64,000 nucleotides of DNA from Echria macrotheca (Eukaryota; Ascomycota; Sordariomycetes; Sordariales; Schizotheciaceae), in assembly GCA_030411725.1 (NCBI GenBank), contig MU839827.1, forward strand, positions 2,356,001 through 2,420,000, written 5' to 3'. The notes under the pieces were generated by a model. That model had not been told where the DNA came from. It did not search any database and saw only the letters and a list, made by a program, of their open reading frames with translations. Of this stretch, positions 35,941 through 45,856 are shown piece after piece. Each line of letters starts with the position of its first letter. The stretch's first letter is position 1. Made by a program: the position numbers and the translations under genes.

Positions 35941-37107
35941 CTAGAAGGCAAGGAGCTTATTTGTATCCCTCTCCCTCTCGGTTTCCACCTCGATCTCTTT
36001 CCTCCTCTTGCCCTTCATCCGCACGACCCGGCCTCTCTTCCGCTTATCACCAGCCTTGGCCTTCTTCTTGGCCGCCTCCTCATCGCTGTCCTCATCCTCC
36101 TCGTCATCGTCATCATCCTGACCGTCATCCTCCTCGCTACCAAGCCAGTCCTCAATGTCGGCCAGATCCTCGTCGCTCTCGTCAAAGTCGGATATATACT
36201 CGACCTGCCCGTCCAGCTCCGACTCGGCATCCTCGTCCTCCTGCTCGAGCTCCTTCTCCTCCTCGTCCTCCTCTTCCTCGTCCTCCTCGATACCCTTGTC
36301 GAGATCTTTGTCTCTAGCCCCCTCGCCCTCGGCCTCGAGCGCGTTGAGCACCTTCTTCCAGATGTTGGCGTTGCAGTTGAGCGGCATGTCGCCGTAGGCG
36401 CCCTGGCGCAGGCGCTCGAGCAGCTCGCGCTCAATCGTGCGCTCGAGCTTGGCGGCCGCCAGCGCCTTGCGCTCGCGCGCCTCCTCGCGGTGCTTGACCT
36501 TGGGCGCCATCTTGGGGACCAGCTTCTCGCCGAGCCGGGCCTCCTCGGCCGCGAGCTTGCGCATGCGCGTGGCCACCTGGACGAGGCGTGTGAGGCGCTG
36601 CTTGCACTTGTGGATGAGGAACTTGGGGAAGTATTGCAGGCGCGACTCGATCTGCGCGAGGGCTTCCTGGTAGTTCTTGGAGAGCTTGATCTTTTCCCAC
36701 CATTTTGATGGCATGTGGGCGCGCTCAATCTAGTCACGGGGAGAAAAGTCAGCGGTGGATGCTCCGAAACGTAGAGCCAGGACTTGAATGGCGTACCGTC
36801 TTTATGTAGAGGTATATTGTCCCCTTTGGGGACGTTCTGACGGTAGCATACCGACTGTTGGCTAGAGGGCAGCTTTGCCGGTTGCAAAGTCCGCTCACCT
36901 GGGGCCAATGTTAGCGGATGGAACCAGGAGTCGGTGTGGCGATAATCATACGGAGTACTCATTTCTGCAAAAGTTGTTGCCTTTCGTCGTCTTGAGCTTG
37001 AAGGCGCAAAACTGTTCTGCAGCAAATGGTTAGCGCGGGCTCCTCGAATTAGAACGGAGTTGCAGTGACGTACGGTTTATAATCTGCCAGACAATCTCGT
37101 CCGACAT
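35941..37107 (-). CDS. MAK16: Ribosome biogenesis protein MAK16
   Basis: There are four exons: 37107-37074, 37016-36952, 36898-36797 and 36729-35941 (329 residues). The protein starts MSDEIVWQIINQQFCAFKLK and continues NNFCRNEYSVSGLCNRQSC and PLANSRYATV, the Cys-rich N-terminal signature of Mak16. IERAHMPSKWWEKIKLSKNY and FPKFLIHKCKQRLTRLVQ are further family blocks. From about residue 205 there is a long acidic tract (Glu/Asp runs) ending in a basic KRKRGR...KGKRRK patch, a nucleolar-type signal. Mak16 is an essential nucleolar factor of 60S subunit assembly. Three introns sit in the first 70 codons, a common pattern. The gene is divergent from MSS1, with only 370 bp between the start codons. 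Confidence 0.96.
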
Positions 37108-37477
37108 GACTGGATATTTTACACTGTGAACTCGTGGTCGATCCTGGAAGTGAAACTGGTGAAATAAAGGCCGTCGAGGACTGGAAATGCAATGTTGCTG
37201 GCAGCGATTTGGAGGGGTTGCGAGCTTCTGGCGGCGAAGAAATTTTGGGTGTTTTCTGAACTTTTGTTCGGAGAATTGGCCCGTGCCTCGACTTGGCGGC
37301 GGCTTATCATCTTATCGGATATGGGGCCAGGCTGTTTAGCTTGCAGAAGCTCGATTGGAGAAGCTCCAATTTGGCAAGTAATCTCAACTTTTTTGCGGCA
37401 ACGACGAAACACAACAGCTACAGTATGTTGGCTCGACCTTTGCCTCTGCTTCCACGGCTGCTGCTACATCGGAGTCA
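37108..37477. promoter_or_regulatory. Short bidirectional promoter of MAK16 and MSS1
   Basis: The two divergent start codons are 370 bp apart, so both promoters must share this space. One gene serves cytosolic ribosome assembly and the other mitochondrial tRNA modification, so shared growth-linked control is plausible (inference). No defined binding site is claimed. Confidence 0.5.
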
Positions 37478-39323
37478 ATGTTTTGCCATGCATTGAGAAG
37501 AGCTTTGGTCCAGCGACTCTCCAAGTCTGGGAGCTCCAGAGTTCCAGCATTGTCTCAAGCATGGCTGCATCCAACCACACGTCGCGTATGTGTCGCGCGG
37601 CCCTTCGGTCATGATGCTTTTGTCAGCTCCGACATAGCACAACCGACACGTCCGATTTTCGGCGCTTCGGATGACACGATATATGCACTGTCGTCGGCCC
37701 CTGGGAGAGGAGCTATCGCTGTGATCCGTGTCTCTGGTCCCGGCTGTCTCGATGTGAGTCCGTCATGCCCGCTGCTTTGAGTCCTGCCTAACTGGGGACA
37801 GGTTTACAGGGGGTTATGTCCTACAGCAAGTCTGCCGAAGCCACGGCATGCTGTTGTGAGAACTCTGGTTGAGCCTGGCAGAGAGGACGGTGTCAACGTC
37901 GTAGACTCTGATGCTGTTGTCCTCTATTTTCCAGGACCAAAGACTGCAACGGGCGAGGACGTCTTAGAGCTTGACGTGCATGGCGGGTCTGCCACTGTCA
38001 AGGCTGTCCTATCCGCTATCCCTAAGTGCTCCTCCTCGACGCACGTGCGGTACGCCGAGCCAGGAGAGTTTACGAAGCGGGCGTTCCTTAATGACCGCCT
38101 GGATCTTTCCCAGGTTGAGTCGCTAGGCGACACTCTTGCTGCTGAGACGGAGCAGCAGCGGAGGGCGGCGGTACGCGGCGCCTCAGGCGCTCTCGGCAAG
38201 AGTTATGAGGATTGGCGCAGTCAACTCTTATCCGCACGCGGGGAAATCGAAGCGCTCATCGACTTCTCCGAGGATCAGCACTTCGACGAGTCGCCCAGGG
38301 AACTGCTGGCCAATGTCACAGAACTTGTCAAGCAGATTCTTCAGTCCATCCACGTCTACAAAAAAGGCGCCCAGCGGAGCGAGCTGCTCCGCAACGGCAT
38401 CCGCATTGCACTGCTCGGGCCGCCAAATGCTGGGAAGAGTTCCTTGATGAACCAGATCGTCGGCCGGGAAGCCTCTATCGTGTCAGCCGAAGCGGGGACG
38501 ACCCGGGATGTTGTCGAAGCCAGTCTAGACATACGCGGCTATCTTTGTTCTTTCGCTGATACCGCCGGGATTCGCTCAAATCATGCCTCCGCGTCCACGG
38601 GGGACGATACCCATTCCTCCGTTATTGGCGTCGTCGAGCAAGAAGGCATCCGAAGAGCCAGAAAGAAGGCGCAGGATGCTGATGTCATCATTGTTCTCGC
38701 TTCTGTTGAGCGAACCAAAGATGGCCAAACCCGATTGTCCTATGACCTAGAAACTCTGAGTTTGGCAGCAAAAGCACCAGAGTGTCTAATTGTGGTCAAT
38801 AAATGCGACGTGGTTGATCATGAGACACTCGCAGCCCTCGTCCGGGAATTCAGGTACTCAGTTCTCGGGCCTATTCGGGATCTTGGCGGCGCCGAGCCTC
38901 TTTTGATTTCCTGTCTAGAAGCCGAGACTCGAACGGCAGAGCTGACAGACGCGGGTCATATAGAATGTCTCACAGAAAGATTGGTCCAATCATTTTCAGC
39001 CCTCACCTCGCTGCCTGTTGACATGCAGCATCTTTTGGGCGTCACCGAACGCCAGAGTCAACTGCTCGAGCATTGCCAAGCTCACCTCGAAGATTTCATG
39101 ATAGAAGCTCAGGGTCGCGGGTTGGAGGGTGAACCAGATATTGTACTGGCCGCAGAACATCTCCGTCTCGCAGCAAATCATCTCGCAGCAATTACTGGGC
39201 GCGGGGAGTCAGGCGATGTTGAGGAGGTGTTAGGCGTTATCTTTGAAAAGTAAGTGATCACAGCTCCTTTGGGCGATCCTGAGAACGATGCTGACAAGTT
39301 ACAGGTTTTGTGTTGGGAAATAA
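37478..39323 (+). CDS. MSS1: Mitochondrial tRNA modification GTPase MSS1 (MnmE/TrmE/GTPBP3 family)
   Basis: There are three exons: 37478-37753, 37802-39249 and a 19 nt exon 39305-39323 (580 residues). The basic, Ser-rich N-terminus (MFCHALRRALVQRLSKSGSS) is a mitochondrial presequence. The tetrahydrofolate-binding N-domain follows (DTIYALSSAPGRGAIAVIRV; ELDVHGGSATVKA; EPGEFTKRAFLNDRLDL). The G domain has GPPNAGKSS (298-305), DTAG (345-348) and NKCD (425-428). The C-terminus FCVGK matches the catalytic FC(I/V/L)GK motif of MnmE and is encoded by the 19 nt last exon. Without that splice the protein would stop one residue after EK and lack the motif. With MTO1/GidA the enzyme makes the carboxymethylaminomethyl group on wobble uridine of mitochondrial tRNAs. 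Confidence 0.96.
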
Positions 39324-39761
39324 AGCATATTAGTAACTTAGATTATATTACTGTTACATAGGGTTCGAAGAAACTATCGACCAATCACACCTCTCCTCGC
39401 CCACGACTATCCGTCGGCTGCGGCAAGCCAGCTACCGTCACGAAACACGAGCTAGTTGTACGCGTTGTTCCGATCCGTGGCCATCCCGTCCGACCAGCTT
39501 TCCAGCTCTCGCCCTCTAGTCATGAATAATACTACACAGGACAACGAAATCGCTAGTCCTGGTTAAGGAAAGGGTGGGTGAACGAGCGAAGAAATTGAAA
39601 CAGGCGTAGGAAATCGTATACAGTCATTCATCTTTCTCGATACTCAAACACGACCAGAAGCCTCCCCGCGTCGAGCAAGCTCGTGCTCAGCGTGGTTCCT
39701 TGTCGAATGCCTGGCAAGGCTCCTGGTCCGACGGGCTAACTTGGAGACAGAGCCAGAAGAT
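39324..39761. other. Convergent spacer
   Basis: 3' flanks of MSS1 and the duplicated-exon mini-gene. No gene was seen. Confidence 0.55.
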
Positions 39762-40045
39762 TTACTTCTGCTCCTCCTCGTCATCCTTGTCATCCCTGTG
39801 GCGAGACGTGTTAGTCCTAGCAGCGAGACTGGAAGAAACAAGCAAACATACTTGTTGTAGCCAGAGCGGCCATAAACGCGGTACTTCTCTTCCTCTTCCT
39901 CGTCGTCCTTGCCATCCCTAGACCGGCGGTTAGCATTCACAGCGAGACGACCAGGATGGAAAGCAGGAAAAACGTACTTGTTATAGCCGGAGCGGCCATA
40001 AGGGATAGGGAAAGCAGGGGCGGTGGAGATCTTGCCGGCGGCCAT
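39762..40045 (-). CDS. 55-residue protein with duplicated exon (YGRSGYNK-acidic repeat)
   Basis: There are three small exons: 40045-39978, 39917-39852 and 39795-39762 (55 residues). All introns are GT-AG, and both interrupt the Lys codon of YGRSGYNK in phase 2. The protein is MAAGKISTAPAFPIP, then YGRSGYNKDGKDDEEEEEK, a YRV linker, and a second YGRSGYNKDDKDDEEEQK. The two introns (60 and 56 nt) are also similar around the branch site (tctcgctg...ctaac), so exon plus intron were probably duplicated in tandem. Exon 2 is 66 nt and symmetric, so skipping it keeps frame. Intron 1 is 60 nt with no in-frame stop, so retaining it also keeps frame. There is no signal peptide or dibasic processing site. 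The function is unknown and I do not recognise a named family. The leader (40046-40200) is rich in T/G alternations typical of highly expressed fungal genes. Confidence 0.82.
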
Positions 40046-43000
40046 TGTGAATGGATTGGGTTGAAGTTCGGGTGAACTTGGGAGTTTGGTCTTGTTGGTG
40101 AGTGAGAAGCTGAAGTTGAGTTGAGTTGTTTGGAGAGGAGAGCTGATGATTGCTGCTTGATGGTGAGAAGATAATAGCTTTGAAGTTGGGAATCGTCGAG
40201 GTTTATATAGACGTTCGAGATACGCCGACAACAAGGCCGAAGGCACTAGTCAACTCCGTTCGACACACCTCATGGAATATCTCGACGGCCATATCAGCAA
40301 AGCCGCTTGCTTCCCGAAGCCCCCAAAAGGCGGATGACATAAGTACCTTTACGCTTTTTCCACCTTCGCTGGCCATACAGAGTCATGACACTCTCCCGGA
40401 TGGCTTGGCGCTCGTAGGAGCCTTGGACGTGGACAGTCATCTTGCGCGGCTTAGGAAACAATTTTTTCGGATCTGGCTAGTGCGTGGACTCTTTTTTCTT
40501 CACCACACTCCGGATTGGGCGGGTACAAGTACAGCAGGCGGATACCGGGATACAGAACCGCGGGTTCCGAGTCCTTGGTACACAAATCGCCGGGTGGGGG
40601 TGGATGAGGCGGTCGAGCTGAGGGTCGTAGTTGGGACGAAAGCCACCCGGCATGGGTCCGAATTTCCAAAGGTTCTCGAAACATTGGATGGAACCCCCTC
40701 ACTATAGGGCTGAGCTGGGTACGGGTGGCTACGTTCACCCCAAAGGGCTCACATTTCACATTGCTGTGTAAGCACCAACGCGGGGTCCCGCCCACGATGG
40801 CATCGTTGTCAAGAGCAAAGCCCCTGGGGCCGGGGGGTACGCTGTGATCTGAGAACGTCATTGCTGACATAGCATATCTTAGGCCTTGCCCTTTTTCTTC
40901 TTCAACGTTTCCTCTTCACACCCATCTTGGCTCCCCCAGGGGACGGCAGGGCTGCACAAAGTTGCCCGTTCTGGGTTAAGGTGCCGATCAGTCACGTAGC
41001 CGAGGCCCCCTTTCTGTCACCGATTCGGCGGTGCGTGGCCCACCTTAGCACCCGCATAGCAATGCCGGAAGATCCGCCTGTCGGTCCTCTCTGGTGGGAC
41101 AGCCTGCGGCATTCTGCCCCCGGTTCCTGCGGGACACACTCACCGATTCCCACCACGGTATCCCGGCATGGAACTTTCGACACGAGACCGCATCTCGCAG
41201 CGTGATTCTGGGGATGCACGGCATATCGGGGGCATTTAGGGCTCGGAGGATAGGTATGCCAACTATTTTATTCGACAAAGCGTCAGGCGCGTACGCAAGC
41301 ACGGTAAGCCAACGCGGCGGCAGTATCTCCTATTTCCACTGGAACTACCGGCCACCGGCTTTGCAGCAACGGGCGTAACTCCCAATCTTTGACAACTCCA
41401 GCCGACCGAGCCCAGAACGGTGTAGGCCTGAGCGGACCGCTTTTTTTCATCGTATCTAGCGTGGTCGATACCATCGTGTGTTACTCAGCATGGAATTGGG
41501 CACAAGAAAAAACTGGCAGTTCTTGGCAGCATGCAAGACGCCCACATGGTGCCTGCGAAGCATGCCACACGGGCGGTCTCGAGATGCTTCTTGGTCCTGC
41601 GCATCCAGATTGAGCGCAGGCGGGGGGGGGTGGGATGAAGATGTACGAGACATCGTACCTACGTGGTAATGCGGCCCCCTTGGGACGATTGGCGAAGCAG
41701 GAGGCTGGAAACATCCGCAGCCCCAACGTCACATCGTTCATGTGCAGAGTCGCAAGGCAGACCCGGAAACGCAGGCATCGAGGTAGCGAGACGGGTGGCC
41801 CCGCGACGGCGAAGACAGCTCAGGTCGAACAGTGGTATTCCACGGCGCAACACCATATCTAGGCATCGGCGATAAAGTTCGCGGGAGAGCCTAGGCGGTA
41901 TTCCTATCCTTTCGCCTATTTCCGGGGCTCGGGTCGATGCGATGCAGACGACGGCCCCATCGTCACACCACCGACAGCGTCGATAACCCTCGAAACGTTG
42001 CTGCCTTGTTTGTGTGCCTTGTTTGTGACCGAGATGCGCAGCGAAGCGTGGGCTTGATTCAGCAACCCTGCCATGGGCGGCCACCACCGCCAAGGCCCCG
42101 TGTTGCCCCGCAAGCACCGGGTGATTGCCCCGCAAAACGTCCCGTCGCACCCCCGAATCGGTGCTTTGGAACCTGCTGAAGGGGGCGGTTTGGGCGTCCC
42201 CCAGCACCGGGGTCCAGCCCCTTGGATCCGCCATGTCGTCGACGGGTCGCACAGTCCTACCTAGGTCGTTGACCGACCGACCGACGCCTTCCGCTACGAC
42301 CCGACTCCGGCACGGCGCCAAAGGGGCCTCTCTGCTGCAAACCCTCAGTCAGAACACATACATACCCATTGCCCGGGCGGGCCAGTCCAGTACGGGTCTG
42401 GCGCTCCGGGCCCCCCCCAACTTGGGCTGTAGCGTCCAACCCACGGGCCCGTTCGTCGGGGCATCCCAACATCCCATGAGGCTCTGTTTTGTCACACCGT
42501 CTTGTCGTCTTGGCAGATCAAAAACACCAAGATCGATCCATCCCTCCCTGCCATCCCGTTACTCAGGGACACGGGCTTTCGGCCCGGCTCTACAAAATTA
42601 TCGCCACAATATCCAAGATGGACACGCCTCCGCCGACCCCCTCGGTGCGCACCTGCTTGTTTGCTGGGTGGGGGGGTGTTGAAAGCGTTCAAGTGAGTCA
42701 AGTCTACTCTACTCTAGTCTGGGACTCGGTGGGGGCCGAGGTGATTCATCAGAGCCGGCCAGCGCAATACGCCATCACGCTGGCTCCTCTCGCTGCCATA
42801 ACCCAAGACAACACGAATAGCGGCGGGTTACGGCCAGGTGACAAGGTTACTGATGGGCCTTGCATTCCTCTAGCGCCTACTTTGGATCTATTCTCGTTGT
42901 AGCAACGGCTAGTACACGTAGTATCCGTCTTACTCTTGCCCTGTAATTGCGTATGTAAGTTGTATTACACACACGTATGTGTAACCTTGCGTTGACCGCA

Positions 43001-45856
43001 AGCGAACAGTTTAACCCTGTCAAACTACAAGTCCTAGTTGCCCATTACAATTACCCAGGTTACGGCCCCCAACTCGAAGGTGATTTCCTTTCCACCTCAG
43101 CCCCTATCCTCTGCGCCCTTCGATACCCTATCTCGCTGCACGCTGCTGCAGTCGGCTATCGCCATCACTGTCTTGCTGCCTTTCCGTTTCCGCATACCTC
43201 TCCGCCACGGCGGAGCGCAGCTCGATGACCATCATTACTACGGCTGTTTCAGAGAAGGCCAAATTCCTCGGTTTGAAGATGCGGCTGGGAAATGCGCATC
43301 ATTTTGGGCCGGCACCGGGGATGCATGCCGGTGATCCTTTTCCGGTTTTGCGTTGACCAGTCAGCTTCCAACCGAGGCCGAATCACGCATCCCTAGGTAA
43401 GCAACGGAATCACATCCTTTCTCGTGGCACGGGCATCAGCAACGGACACGGAGAAAAAGACCGCATGTTTTTCCTAATCCACAAACTTGCTCCTTCCCTT
43501 TGTTCAATCCAGCTGAAGGCATTTCCCAAGATACCGAGATGGGATCGGGATAGGCTTCTGCCCCGAAAGTCCCAGTTATCGTCTTCTCATTGTCGTTTGT
43601 GACGTTGTCACACCCCCACCCCTTATGCGTCGATGCTATGGAGGGCGAGCTTTGGCCGGTCGAAACAACGCAAAGGATGAGCTCACACCTTGCAAGAAGC
43701 TTGCAGCGGAGCGAGACAGAGGAGTGTGTGACACCGAGAAATGGCCGTTGCTTGCGCTCGTCTCCGTCCTCCTGTTGGCCGTCATGAAGTCAAACGACTT
43801 GACTGTGTCGGTCGACGTGTCCCGATATCCCCAACATCGGCACGGCTGGAGATGGAGGGGCGTGTTGCGGGATAAATGAGGACCTAAGACGTACCCTCAA
43901 GGTCACCGGCCGAAGGAGAGCGAGCTCCTCCTCCTCACCACCGTCGTCGGGCATGAACACAACCAAGCCGAAGACAAGACGTCGTCAGTTGCTTACTGCG
44001 CATCCATCATGGAACTCAGAACTGCAGATTCAAGGGGGGTGGCGAAGTTCCTAAGGCGCAAGTGCGCCTTGGTCGATCGTGAAGAAGGGGGGATGGGCTT
44101 AGTTGGAGCGTCGAAAGGGCGGAAGTGGGCATTACGAACCGACGCGATGATCACCACGGTATGACCCAAGATGGGCATGGAAAGCGCTCTTCTCTGATGG
44201 GATCCGAGCACGTTCTCGCCCTACCGCGTTGTCTCGCTGGAAGTCCTGACGAGACGGGTGTGTCACAGGCGGCGGCGGTATGGTGCTGTTGATGCCAGTC
44301 GCTTGCTAATGCTCGCGTGCAGATGAGCGGGCTTCCAGTAGCTTTGGCTAGCGGCATCTACGCTCCCGCCGCCCCATGCGGCCTAGAGCGTTGCGTGGAA
44401 GGGCGGGAGACTGGAGACTGGCGGCAGACGACGGACAAGCTTCCCGACCTTTCCATGTCAGGCAGGAGACGGCGTGTTCCAGGCCAAGGACCGCTCGAGA
44501 TCTCATGTCGACCTTGCTATCTGGTCAGAGTGGCTTCCCGGGCAGGACCAATGGCCATCCGGCCCCTGGGATATTTCGTTGCTGAGTGAGGCCATCCCCA
44601 CGAGCAGGGTCGACATGTCTCTGCAGGCTTCTGCAAGGGTGTAGGGAAACGTGGGATACCGGCTCCAGAAGAGCGAGATGGTCAGACGACGAGACCCGGA
44701 TGGGATCCGGGCTGCATTGGGCGAAACAGGCGATGAACAGGGGGGGAGCTAAGGTTCCAGTTGCCTGGCCCGACCCTGGAGACTTGTATGCGGAGGTATA
44801 CCAGAAACAGCATACCGACAGCCTACACCCGAATCCCCGAATAATTGCGAGTTGGTCCTTGGATTAGGAGCGCGGGTTGTGGAAGGGTTCTAGAATTAGG
44901 TGGTCGATGCAGTTGTAGGTAGCTACTACTACAAGGGTACGTCTTGAGGAACATGGGGTGCTAGTAACCTCTGGAGAGCTTGTCGACTTCGTCGTGATCA
45001 TGCCACCAAGGAAACATGTGTTGCAAGCTGATGCCTGATGTCTGAAAAAATTTGCCTTTTCCAAGACCCGGCACTGACAAGTGCCGACTGCACCAACATC
45101 AAGGGTTTTTGACGGGGACATAGTTTTTGCGGGGACGGTAAGAGATTCTTTCTAGAATAACTTCCACAAGCAAGGCAAACGCATGTCAGCAGCTTCGCAG
45201 ATGGCAGCTGCCGTGACACAAAAAGCAGGGGCGAGACAATTGCAGCAAAGAGACAAGACACGAGGTCACGACCCAGAAGCTCGGACCGTAAACAGTGTGC
45301 CGTCGGCTCCATGGAGTTCTGGATTCTGCCGCTCCTGTTCTGCACACCGCCTGCCTGCTCGGGCTGTCCCGCCGTGGTGAGCTGGGCTGGGAGTCCGGCG
45401 CCGCACAGTGCAGATTGCAGGTGACGACAGTGCAGACTCGCACAGTCGAACCCTGCATTGGAGGGGAAAGAGGCCCGAGCCACAGTGCGCGGTCGCGCTG
45501 CAGCCAGCCAACAACGGGGTTTGTCTTTGGATGTTCCCGAAGCCTCGTCTCGCAACATCAACGGGAGCTTTGTCCTTTTTTTTTTCTGCAGAGTTTCTCA
45601 GCCTTTGGAGCCGGATGATGGCCCGCGTTTGTGGCTGACCAACTCCAAGTCACTCCTTGAGCTCTCCACTAGCTGCAGCACTGGTTTCTCTTTCTCTTTC
45701 CGGTTCGCGGTGCAGCTGCACACGTACCTGCTCTCCGGCGGTTTGACTCGAGCTCCACCAAACGGGCCCCAGCTTGTGAAGGGACACACCTGCGCCGTGG
45801 CTCTTTCTACCACAGTAGACCGCTCCACCCTACCTGTATCTGGGTAGGCTCTCACG
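40046..45856. other. Gene-free 5.8 kb stretch
   Basis: No coding motif, RNA gene or transposon signature was recognised on either strand. Open frames are short (under about 220 codons), overlap on opposite strands and lack family motifs. The right end, from about 45500, is pyrimidine-rich and probably the MKT1 promoter and leader. A CCTACCTAGGTCG word occurs near 42258. Confidence 0.5.

Noticed and set aside
36015..37025. 336-codon minus-strand frame overlapping MAK16
   Set aside because: It is the +1 shadow of the MAK16 last exon; the Ser/Arg runs come from frameshifted acidic codons.
45410..45470. tRNA-like B-box (GGGTTCGACTG on minus strand)
   Set aside because: The flanking bases do not form a T-arm stem and no A-box or acceptor stem is present.
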